The position numbers were made by a program, and so were the translations under genes. Below the pieces are notes generated by a model. That model was not told the origin of the DNA. It was given only the letters and a program-made list of their open reading frames with translations, and made no database searches. DNA of 18,443 bases, from assembly GCA_964565705.1 (NCBI GenBank), contig CAZMGD010000088.1, forward strand, positions 1-18,443. The letters run 5' to 3'. This document shows positions 13,517 to 18,443 of the stretch, piece by piece. Numbering within the stretch: position 1 is the stretch's first letter; every line of letters begins with the position of its first letter. Origin of the DNA: CAZMGD01 sp964565705 (lineage in GTDB: Bacteria; Actinomycetota; Acidimicrobiia; Acidimicrobiales; Ilumatobacteraceae).

Positions 13517-13800
13517 TCGGCCGGGCGGTCGTTCAAGCCGTCGTTGAACGCTCGATACATCTCGTAGACCGCCTTGCACGCCTCGCACAGGGGCAGCTGC
13601 TTCGGGTCGCGCGACGGCACCCAGACGTGACCGCACAGGGCTTCGAGCGGTGTGCCGTAGATGCGTGCCTCGAGCACCTTCGCCGCCGCGGACTCACCCG
13701 GCTCGGTCTTGACGATGTGAGCCGCGGTCGGCTCGCTGGTCTCGGGGACCTGTTCGGTCTCGGGATCGACGACGGCAGGCAGCGTCACGAGATCTGGCAT
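13513..13800 (-). CDS. DUF3039 family protein
   Basis: A 95-residue actinobacterial protein of unknown function. The C-terminal half has the conserved block GTPLEALCGHVWVPSRDP (49-66) and LCEACKAVYE (71-80); C56 with C72 and C75, and perhaps H29 or H58, could bind zinc. The N-terminal 25 residues are acidic and probably disordered. It overlaps the NUDIX start by 4 nt and diverges from the FmdB-like gene over 29 bp. A GGGGG tract just before the ATG is too close to be an ideal ribosome site. No TANNNT box is seen at leaderless spacing. Confidence 0.85.
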   Translation of the reverse strand: MPDLVTLPAVVDPETEQVPETSEPTAAHIVKTEPGESAAAKVLEARIYGTPLEALCGHVWVPSRDPKQLPLCEACKAVYEMYRAFNDGLNDRPAE

Positions 13801-13816
13801 GCCCCCAGTCAAGCAG

Positions 13817-13822
13817 TACGCT
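13817..13822 (+). promoter_or_regulatory. -10 box of the FmdB-like gene
   Basis: TACGCT (TANNNT), 7 nt before the ATG at 13830; supports a leaderless mRNA in a 29-bp divergent region. Confidence 0.5.
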
Positions 13823-13829
13823 GACGACG

Positions 13830-14054
13830 ATGCCGCTGTACGAGTTCCGCTGCCGTACCTGCGACGACACGTTCGACGTGCGCCGCCCGATGTCGCAGGC
13901 CGGCGACCCCGCGACGTGCCCCGCCGGACACGACGACGCCGTGCGCCTCCTGTCGGTCTTCGCCAGCGTCGGCGCCCCTGCCGGCGGCGGCTCGCCGACT
14001 CCCGCGCCACGCATGACCGGTGGCGGCTGCGGCGCCGGGTGCGGCTGCCACTGA
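13830..14054 (+). CDS. FmdB-family zinc ribbon protein
   Basis: A 74-residue protein with the FmdB opening MPLYEFRC. The first knuckle C8-x2-C11 is normal. The second is C30-P-A-G-H34, a C-x3-H, where most members have C-P-x-C. The C-terminus GGGCGAGCGCH adds three more Cys and a His, a possible second metal site. FmdB-like proteins were linked to amidase regulation, but in most genomes their role is unknown. It has its own -10 box. Copy C of the interspersed repeat begins directly after its stop. Confidence 0.85.
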   Translation: MPLYEFRCRTCDDTFDVRRPMSQAGDPATCPAGHDDAVRLLSVFASVGAPAGGGSPTPAPRMTGGGCGAGCGCH

Positions 14055-14178
14055 GCTGCTGGCTCGCTGCCGTTCTGCTGGCCCGCTGCGCCTGCGCCTG
14101 AGCTCGCCGAGCGAGGCTCGCTTCGCTCGCAAGGGACTCGGTTGCGGCGCAGGTTCGTGGCCGAAGCCTCGGGTGACC
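14055..14178 (+). repeat. Interspersed GC-rich repeat, copy C (after the FmdB-like gene)
   Basis: Starts on the base after the stop. Shares GCGAGGCTCGCTTCGCTCGC, then GCGGCGCAGG, TTCGTGGCC, GAAGCCTCGGGTGACC with copies A and B, but lacks the CGTCCGCG..CTCGCTGCGCTCGC module, so it goes straight from TTCGTGG to GAAGCCTC. The repeat family is thus modular. Confidence 0.75.
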
Positions 14179-14203
14179 CTTCCAGCCCTGCTCTGCTGGA
14201 GGG
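14178..14203 (+). terminator. Hairpin terminator after copy C
   Basis: CCTTCCAGC (14178-14186) pairs with GCTGGAGGG (14195-14203), 9 bp with one G-T pair, around an 8-nt loop. CCCCGTTTCG follows, a weak T tract. It would end transcription from the FmdB-like gene after the repeat. Confidence 0.55.
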
Positions 14204-14215
14204 CCCCGTTTCGAC

Positions 14216-14261
14216 TTGACAGCTGATGGCCGTGGCGGGTATTCGGTTGCCGCGCTAGGGT
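14216..14261 (+). promoter_or_regulatory. Candidate promoter of the poly-Ala peptide/DUF4031 genes
   Basis: A perfect TTGACA (14216-14221) is followed by TATTCG 18 bp on (14240-14245), an imperfect -10. TAGGGT (14256-14261) lies 8 nt before the ATG at 14270 and fits the leaderless pattern seen elsewhere. I cannot choose between the two starts. Confidence 0.4.
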
Positions 14262-14269
14262 TTGCGGCG

Positions 14270-14407
14270 ATGCTCACTGCACTCATCGCCGCCGCCGCCG
14301 CTGCCGCAGCAGCCGCCGCTGCCGCGGCTGTCGCCGCAGTGAATCGGCCCGGGCGTCCGCAGCCCATCCCCGTACGGGTGCGCGACAACCGTCCCCGATC
14401 TCGCTGA
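14270..14407 (+). CDS. Tiny poly-alanine membrane peptide (45 residues)
   Basis: The frame gives MLTALI, then 14 consecutive alanines, VAAV, and a basic tail NRPGRPQPIPVRVRDNRPRSR. One hydrophobic helix plus a positive cytoplasmic tail is what is visible. Alanine is encoded by all four codons in mixed order, which argues against a simple GCC slippage repeat and for selection on protein. A TANNNT box lies 8 nt upstream, and the DUF4031 start follows the stop by 7 nt, so it could be a leader peptide coupling translation of that gene. Homologues are not known to me; a non-coding leader is the alternative. Confidence 0.45.
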   Translation: MLTALIAAAAAAAAAAAAAAVAAVNRPGRPQPIPVRVRDNRPRSR

Positions 14408-14414
14408 CATCTCC

Positions 14415-14744
14415 GTGACCATCCTCGTCGATGAGCCACGTTGGTGGTGGCGCGGGCGGCGCTGGTGCCATCTGGTCAGCGATTCCGACCTCGACGAGCT
14501 GCACCGGTTCGCCACCGCGCTGGGCATTCCGCAGCGAGCGTTCCAGGGGGATCACTACGACATCCCCGAAGAGCACCGTGACGAGGTCGTGGCCGCCGGC
14601 GCGGTCGAGGTCGAGAGCCGTGAGCTGGTGCGCCGGCTGCGCGCCGCCGGCCTGCGGATCAGCCCCGCCGCGCGCAAGGCGGCTCAGGCAACGGCGACCG
14701 CGACCGCAATGGACGCCACACCGACCAGCACTGGCAGCGCGTAG
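14415..14744 (+). CDS. DUF4031 family protein
   Basis: A 109-residue protein of a mainly actinobacterial family of unknown function. The diagnostic part is MTILVDEPRWWWRGRRWCHLVSD (1-23), then LDELHRFATALGIPQRAF and HYDIP (47-51), and SRELVRRLRAAGLR (68-81). The family often ends near here. In this case a low-complexity Ala/Thr tail (about 88-109) follows, and residues 91-109 are encoded in DNA that is antisense to the end of the rhomboid gene. The GTG start lies 7 nt after the poly-Ala peptide stop. The conserved D, H and Y residues suggest a nuclease-like or hydrolytic site, but that is a guess. Confidence 0.85.
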   Translation: MTILVDEPRWWWRGRRWCHLVSDSDLDELHRFATALGIPQRAFQGDHYDIPEEHRDEVVAAGAVEVESRELVRRLRAAGLRISPAARKAAQATATATAMDATPTSTGSA

Positions 14745-15514
14745 GTCGCCCAGGGCGGCACCTTGGTGCCGTGCGGAGCGAGCATCGCCAGCGCGCAGAT
14801 CGCCCCGCCGATCGCGCCGCCGACGTGTCCGCCGATCGAGATCCCGCTGATCGTGAACGTCAACGCGATGTTGAGGATGAACACCGTGCCGAGGCCGGTC
14901 CGGAACGGGTTGATCCCGCGCTGGTGAAGCGCCACGACGGCGGCGGCCATGAGCCCGAACACCGCGCCCGACGCGCCACCGGTCAGGCTGTTCGGCGCCG
15001 CCAGCAGCGCGCCCGCGGAGCCGGCGAGCAGGGATGCGAAGTAGATGAGCCCGAAGCGGATCCTGCCGAGCGGTGGTTCGAGCAGTTGACCGAGCTGGAA
15101 CAGCAGCAGCATGTTCATCCCGATGTGCAGCACGCTGAAGTGCAAGAACCCCGACGAGATCAGCCGGTAGTACTGCCCGTCTTCGATGAACGGGCGCGCC
15201 AGGCCGAGGTCCCACTCACCGCGGCCGAACGGCCCGACGCGGTCACGGTTGGCGATCACGGTCCAGATGTAGACGGCGACGTTGATCGCGATCAGCACGT
15301 ACGTGAGCAGCGCCGGTTGGCGTGCGTTCCACCACCGCAGGCGAGTCTTCGCGTCGGGTCGACTCTGACGGATGCACTCCGGGCACAAGCTGCCGACCGG
15401 CGCCGGGGTGAGGCAATCCGCGCAGCAAGGGCGCGTGCAACGAGTACAGCTCCGGCCGGCCTCGCGGTCGGGGTGTCGGTAGCAGCGGGGCAGCGTCGGC
15501 GCCGGGAGCGACAT
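14684..15514 (-). CDS. Rhomboid intramembrane serine protease with N-terminal zinc finger
   Basis: A 276-residue membrane protease. The N-terminus (10-50) holds a B-box-like zinc module: C11, H14, C23, C26, C30/C31, C34, C44, C47. Six or more TM segments follow from about residue 68 to 275. Active-site residues: H130-x3-N134 (HIGMN) on TM2 for the oxyanion, nucleophile S182 in GGASGAVFG, and general base H230 in GGHVGGAIGG. All are intact, so it should cleave membrane-anchored substrates. The ATG at 15514 is 3 nt after the PEBP lipoprotein stop, so the two form an operon. Its 3' end overlaps the convergent DUF4031 gene by 61 nt. The substrate is unknown. Confidence 0.92.
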   Translation of the reverse strand: MSLPAPTLPRCYRHPDREAGRSCTRCTRPCCADCLTPAPVGSLCPECIRQSRPDAKTRLRWWNARQPALLTYVLIAINVAVYIWTVIANRDRVGPFGRGEWDLGLARPFIEDGQYYRLISSGFLHFSVLHIGMNMLLLFQLGQLLEPPLGRIRFGLIYFASLLAGSAGALLAAPNSLTGGASGAVFGLMAAAVVALHQRGINPFRTGLGTVFILNIALTFTISGISIGGHVGGAIGGAICALAMLAPHGTKVPPWATYALPVLVGVASIAVAVAVA

Positions 15515-15517
15515 CGG

Positions 15518-16264
15518 TCAGCTGCCCGGGAAGTTGCCGATGTTCACCGCGACCTCGAGGGTGGTCCCGTCGATCACGCGCAGCATGCCGTCGCCTGGTG
15601 TGCCGTCGGTGAGTCCGCTCGGCTGGCCGAGCGCGTGCACCTCGAACCGGTAGGCGTGGGACTCCGCCGGGGGAGGGCAGGGCCCGCCCCATCCGAGCGC
15701 GTCGAAGCCGTTGATGCCCTGCACGGCGCCCACGGGCAACTGACCATCGGCGATCCCGGTGACGCCTGGATTGATGCCCGCGACCACCCAGTGGACGAAG
15801 TTCGAGGCGTCCGGATCGACGACCACCACCGCCAGCTCGACGGCGTCGGATGGCACGTTGCTCCACTGCAACGTCGGCACCGCGTCCCCGCCGGTACACG
15901 TGTACGCAGCGTCGATCACGCCACCGTCCGGCCAGGGGGTGCTGATCGCGAAGCCGGTCACGGGTCCCGGGTCGACGACGGCGGTGGAGCCGGGTGCGGC
16001 GGTCGTGACCGGTTCGGAGGCAGCAGCGGTGCTCTCCAACGCGATCGATGGCAGGCCGGTCTCGAACGACGTGGTGTCCTCGACATCGGGCGCCAACGAC
16101 GTGGTCGTGATGATCGAGAGGTTCTGTTCGGGTGTGGGATCACGCATCGCCCGCCCGTCGTGGCTGCATGCTGCGGCGACGCACGCCACGGCAGCCAGGC
16201 CCAAGGCAGCGGCGACGCGGCGCCAGCCGTGCTGGTTCGAGGAGGACGGGTCGACGGTCTGCAT
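15518..16264 (-). CDS. PEBP (YbhB/YbcL) family lipoprotein
   Basis: A 248-residue secreted protein with a phosphatidylethanolamine-binding-protein fold. The N-terminus has basic residues (QHGWRRV), a hydrophobic stretch (18-32) and a lipobox-like VAAAC with C33 as the likely lipidated residue; A at -3 is less usual. A Thr/Ser-rich linker (about 40-95) precedes the domain. The family ligand loop is DPDASNFVHWVVAGI (150-164) and the second motif is WGGPCPPPAESHAYRFEVHAL. In other bacteria members are of unclear function. The ATG at 16264 follows a TAGTGT -10 box by 9 nt. The rhomboid gene follows after 3 nt; the protease might process this or other surface proteins, which is inference. Confidence 0.9.
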   Translation of the reverse strand: MQTVDPSSSNQHGWRRVAAALGLAAVACVAAACSHDGRAMRDPTPEQNLSIITTTSLAPDVEDTTSFETGLPSIALESTAAASEPVTTAAPGSTAVVDPGPVTGFAISTPWPDGGVIDAAYTCTGGDAVPTLQWSNVPSDAVELAVVVVDPDASNFVHWVVAGINPGVTGIADGQLPVGAVQGINGFDALGWGGPCPPPAESHAYRFEVHALGQPSGLTDGTPGDGMLRVIDGTTLEVAVNIGNFPGS

Positions 16265-16273
16265 GACCCGCTC

Positions 16274-16279
16274 ACACTA
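16274..16279 (-). promoter_or_regulatory. -10 box of the PEBP-rhomboid operon
   Basis: TAGTGT on the minus strand, 9 nt before the PEBP ATG. Confidence 0.4.
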
Positions 16280-16280
16280 G

Positions 16281-16297
16281 GAGCGCGACGAGCGCTC
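16281..16297. promoter_or_regulatory. Inverted repeat between PEBP and mca promoters
   Basis: GAGCGC (16281-16286), GACGA and GCGCTC (16292-16297) form a perfect 6-bp dyad right beside the PEBP -10 box in the 77-bp divergent region. It could be an operator. Short GC dyads are common by chance. Confidence 0.3.
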
Positions 16298-16327
16298 GCA
16301 CCGGCACCCGCCCATCGGTCACGCCGG

Positions 16328-16333
16328 TAGCCT
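16328..16333 (+). promoter_or_regulatory. -10 box of mca
   Basis: TAGCCT (TANNNT), 8 nt before the mca ATG at 16342; consistent with leaderless or near-leaderless transcription. Confidence 0.45.
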
Positions 16334-16341
16334 CGACCCAC

Positions 16342-17274
16342 ATGACGGCCGCCGAGGGGTTGTTCGATGCGGACGGGAATCCGCTGTGCGTGCTGTCGGT
16401 GCATGCTCACCCCGACGACGAGGCCTCGAAGGGCGCGTCGACGATGGCGCTGTACCACGAGCTCGGCGTCGCCACGGTGCTGGTGTGCTGCACCGGCGGG
16501 GAGGAGGGCGATCTCCAGAACCCTGCCCTGCGCGAGCCGGGCCAACCCTTCCACGACCTGACCCCGGCCGAGGAGAAGCGGACGCTGGCCCAGATGCGGC
16601 CGCTGGAGCTGGCGCGCTCGGCCGAGATCATCGGCTTCGACGAGGTCGTGATGCTCGGGTACCGCGACTCGGGCATGCTCGGCACGCCCGCCAACCACCA
16701 TCGCGACTCGTTCGCCATGGCCCACCTCGACGAAGCGGTGGGGCGCCTCGTCGCCGTCATCCGTCGCACGAAGCCGCAGGTGATCATGACCTACGGCGAC
16801 GACCAGCGCGGCTATCCACATCCGGACCACCTGAAGGTGCACCACATCTCGGTCGCCGCGTTCCAGCGGGCCGGAGACCCCATGTGGTACTCGTGGGCCG
16901 GACCCGTCTGGCAGCCGATGAAGATGTACTACTCGGTGTGGTCCAGGGCCCGGATGCTGGCGATCCACGAGGCGATGATCGAGCGCCGCGGGTCCTCGCC
17001 CTTCGACGACAACTGGTTCAACCGTCCGACGCAGGACGAGCGGATCTCGACGCGCATCGACGTCGCCAAGTTCCTCTGGGCGCGGTCGCAGGCGCTGATT
17101 GCCCACGCCTCGCAGGTCGACCCCACGGAGGCATGGTGGTTCGGGCTCTCCGACGACGAGCTCGCCGAGGTGTACCCGTGGGAGGACTGGGTGCTGGCCC
17201 GCTCCGCCGTCGACGGGCCCGCCGACGGCGAGTACGAGGACGACCTGTTCACCGGGATCCGGAGCGAGTCGTGA
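16342..17274 (+). CDS. mca: Mycothiol S-conjugate amidase
   Basis: Mca cleaves mycothiol conjugates of electrophiles and toxins to a mercapturic acid, for export, and GlcN-Ins for recycling. The 310-residue LmbE/PIG-L enzyme has the zinc motif AHPDDE with H23 and D26, and the third ligand H163 in YPHPDHLK. The Mca-type blocks are present: EASKGASTMALYHELG, TGGEEGDLQNPA, WLG-like MLGYRDSGM, YYSVWSRARM, RISTRIDVAKFLWARSQALIAHASQVDP and EDDLFTGI at the end. These separate Mca from the mycothiol synthesis deacetylase MshB, though the two are paralogues. ATG at 16342 follows a -10 box. It overlaps the next gene by 4 nt (GTGA). Confidence 0.93.
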   Translation: MTAAEGLFDADGNPLCVLSVHAHPDDEASKGASTMALYHELGVATVLVCCTGGEEGDLQNPALREPGQPFHDLTPAEEKRTLAQMRPLELARSAEIIGFDEVVMLGYRDSGMLGTPANHHRDSFAMAHLDEAVGRLVAVIRRTKPQVIMTYGDDQRGYPHPDHLKVHHISVAAFQRAGDPMWYSWAGPVWQPMKMYYSVWSRARMLAIHEAMIERRGSSPFDDNWFNRPTQDERISTRIDVAKFLWARSQALIAHASQVDPTEAWWFGLSDDELAEVYPWEDWVLARSAVDGPADGEYEDDLFTGIRSES

Positions 17275-17504
17275 CGGCGCAGTACCGGGTCGCGGTGGCC
17301 AAGGGCGAGGAACGGATCGACGGGCCCGACGGAGCCGACGTCGTGTTCACGATCGGGCTGAAGGATCTGGCCGCAGCTGCCGCCGACCCGTCGGTGGCGT
17401 TCATGCGCGGCGTGCTGAAGGCGAGCGGGCACACCGGCGCGCTGCTGGAGGCCTTGAAGAGCGGTGACGCAACAGCGGCGCTGACTCGCCTGTCAGACGG
17501 CTGA
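17271..17504 (+). CDS. Small SCP2-like protein
   Basis: A 77-residue protein that fits the core of the sterol carrier protein 2 (SCP2) fold: a strand ADVVFTIGLKDLAAAAADP (about 24-42) and then VAFMRGVLKASGHTGALLEAL (43-63), which parallels the SCP2 end pattern F-M-x-G-x-L-x-x-x-G. It is shorter than a full SCP2 domain (about 100), so it may be a half domain. GTG at 17271 overlaps the mca TGA, so it is co-translated with mca. The 3' end overlaps the deacetylase gene by 12 nt. A role in binding hydrophobic conjugates handled by Mca is attractive but unproven. Confidence 0.7.
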   Translation: MTAQYRVAVAKGEERIDGPDGADVVFTIGLKDLAAAAADPSVAFMRGVLKASGHTGALLEALKSGDATAALTRLSDG

Positions 17505-18335
17505 CGACCCGCGCATCGCCGCCCGCAGCTCGCGATAGCCGATCAGCACGGCACCCGCGTCGCTCAGCAGGTTCCGCAGGTGCTGGTCGTTGACGACCAG
17601 GTCGTAGTCGTCGATCCAACCTCTTGCCGCATCCGACAGTGCCCGCACCTCCGGTGTGTCGACCGCCGGTTGGACGTGGATCTCGGTGACGCCGGGTCGG
17701 AGTCGGGCGATCGCGTCGTACACCCGGTCGCGGCTGCCGGCGCGCCAGTCGTGGTCGAAGTGGTCGGGGAACACCACACCCTCGTCGGCGGCGAGCTTGC
17801 GGAACGGGAACCCGGCCTGCTCGGCGGTGAGTGTCGACGGCAGGCGGATCGGGAGCCGGAACGTGACGGCGAGCTCCAGGTACACATCGAAGAACTCGGG
17901 GCGCAGCGTGATCGCGCTGAGGTGCGGCGCGAGGTGGCTCACGTCGAACCCCCATGCCAGCGCCCGCTCGATCTGGGCCTGCAGCTCGCGCAGCACCTCG
18001 GCGGGGTCGGCGTGCTCCCACAGGTCGTCGATGGTGCGCGGGAACCCGCCGTCGCCGCTCAGGAGCGACGGAGCGTGGGTGATCGGCCCCCAGCGGTACA
18101 GCGGGTGCTCGGCGTTGAGGGTGAGGTGCACGCCGATGTCCTCGCCGTCGTACATCGACGCCGCGTGCCGGGCCCACGGCGCCGGCACCATGATCGACGC
18201 GCACGTGGCCACGCCGTCGCGCAGCGCCCGGTAGACCCCGATGTTGGCGGCGTGCGAGCTGCCCAGGTCGTCGCAGGAGATGATGACGAGGCGCGTGCCG
18301 GCCCCATGCCCGAGACGTTCGGCGAGCGAAGCCAT
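17493..18335 (-). CDS. ChbG/YdjC-family carbohydrate deacetylase
   Basis: A 280-residue member of the YdjC/ChbG family, metal-dependent enzymes that remove acetyl groups from chitooligosaccharides or related sugars. The expected motifs are present: VIISCDDLGSSHAANIG with D22-D23, GVHLTLNAE with H70, and VSHLAPHLSAI with H134 and H138. These make up the metal site. The ATG at 18335 lies 7 nt after a TATCGT -10 box; a GTG nine bases upstream (18344) would fall inside that box, so the ATG is preferred. It is convergent with the SCP2-like gene. Specific substrate unknown; there is no chitin or cellobiose gene nearby. Confidence 0.9.
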   Translation of the reverse strand: MASLAERLGHGAGTRLVIISCDDLGSSHAANIGVYRALRDGVATCASIMVPAPWARHAASMYDGEDIGVHLTLNAEHPLYRWGPITHAPSLLSGDGGFPRTIDDLWEHADPAEVLRELQAQIERALAWGFDVSHLAPHLSAITLRPEFFDVYLELAVTFRLPIRLPSTLTAEQAGFPFRKLAADEGVVFPDHFDHDWRAGSRDRVYDAIARLRPGVTEIHVQPAVDTPEVRALSDAARGWIDDYDLVVNDQHLRNLLSDAGAVLIGYRELRAAMRGSSAV

Positions 18336-18342
18336 CGGCGGC

Positions 18343-18348
18343 ACGATA
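18343..18348 (-). promoter_or_regulatory. -10 box of the deacetylase gene
   Basis: TATCGT on the minus strand, 7 nt before the ATG at 18335. Confidence 0.5.
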
Positions 18349-18369
18349 GCGGCCGCACCCCCGGTGGGC

Positions 18370-18443
18370 TCAGGCTGTCGGCTGGGTGAGCGTGCCGGCG
18401 ATGGCGGTGAGCGTCGCCATGTCGACGCTGGCGTTGAGGGACA
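18370..18443 (-). CDS. Unrecognised gene, C-terminal end only
   Basis: An open frame reading in from the right edge ends at TGA (18372-18370). The visible tail is SLNASVDMATLTAIAGTLTQ followed by PTA. It is on the same strand as the deacetylase gene and ends 34 bp before it. Too little is seen to name it; coding is supported by the frame being open to the window edge and by the gene spacing. Confidence 0.5.
   Translation of the reverse strand, partial: SLNASVDMATLTAIAGTLTQPTA

Noticed and set aside
14283..14340. Simple GCC trinucleotide repeat
   Set aside because: The run mixes GCC, GCT, GCA and GCG, so it is not a clean microsatellite; listed instead as part of a small coding frame.
13513..14439. 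308-residue minus-strand frame from 14439 through the DUF3039 gene
   Set aside because: The extra 200 residues are Arg/Ala/Ser shadow over the FmdB-like gene, repeat and poly-Ala region; the ATG at 13800 matches the DUF3039 family length.

Overview
The window looks like part of a draft or metagenome-assembled scaffold from a high-GC actinobacterium, probably of the Acidimicrobiia (Ilumatobacter-like) type. Evidence is the GC-rich codon use with G/C third positions, a mycothiol conjugate amidase (mycothiol is an actinobacterial thiol), the actinobacterial families DUF3039 and DUF4031, a mycobacterial-type MenB and truncated haemoglobin O, and TANNNT -10 boxes sitting 6-9 nt before start codons, as expected for leaderless transcription. 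Two runs of N (72-81 and 5533-5632) mark assembly joins. The class-level placement is inference.

Layout. 1-4341 (+): the end of secA, then prfB, ftsE and ftsX, plus a SnoaL-like protein whose start overlaps the ftsX stop; in many actinobacteria smpB follows ftsX, but not here. 4319-5434: an O-methyltransferase (-) and a truncated haemoglobin (+) fire from a 33-bp divergent promoter. 5435-5870: no gene; it holds an assembly gap flanked by two 54-bp inverted-repeat-bounded elements and the first copy of an interspersed repeat. 5871-8081: a LysR regulator translationally coupled to menB (-), with an 82-residue unknown protein divergent across a LysR-type operator. 8158-10178 (-): an amidohydrolase/enoyl-CoA hydratase operon, closed by a long hairpin. 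10271-12623 (+): a 3-alpha-HSD-like SDR, an HD-domain protein of PhnZ type, and a second SDR overlapping it by 4 nt. 12743-14054: an orphan CsoR with its operator, a NUDIX hydrolase and DUF3039 gene (-), and an FmdB-like zinc ribbon (+). 14270-14744 (+): a tiny poly-alanine membrane peptide and a DUF4031 protein. 14684-16264 (-): a lipoprotein of the PEBP family and a zinc-finger rhomboid protease. 16342-17504 (+): Mca and a small SCP2-like protein. 17493-18443 (-): a ChbG/YdjC deacetylase and the tail of an unrecognised gene.

Common themes. Housekeeping (export, termination, division) fills the left end; the middle is lipid/CoA/redox metabolism (crotonases, SDRs, amidohydrolase, menaquinone synthesis); the right end is thiol detoxification and envelope functions. 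Genes are tightly packed: 4-nt start/stop overlaps occur at ftsX-SnoaL, HD-SDR, DUF3039-NUDIX and Mca-SCP2, and convergent ends overlap by 12-61 nt.

I see no defence system, CRISPR array, prophage, transposase or RNA gene. The most notable non-gene structure is a GC-rich repeat family found three times, each copy starting exactly after a stop codon and in the same orientation as the gene before it, with palindromic GCGAGCGnAGCGAGC-type units and a modular internal deletion. Second is the regular placement of -10 boxes for probable leaderless mRNAs.
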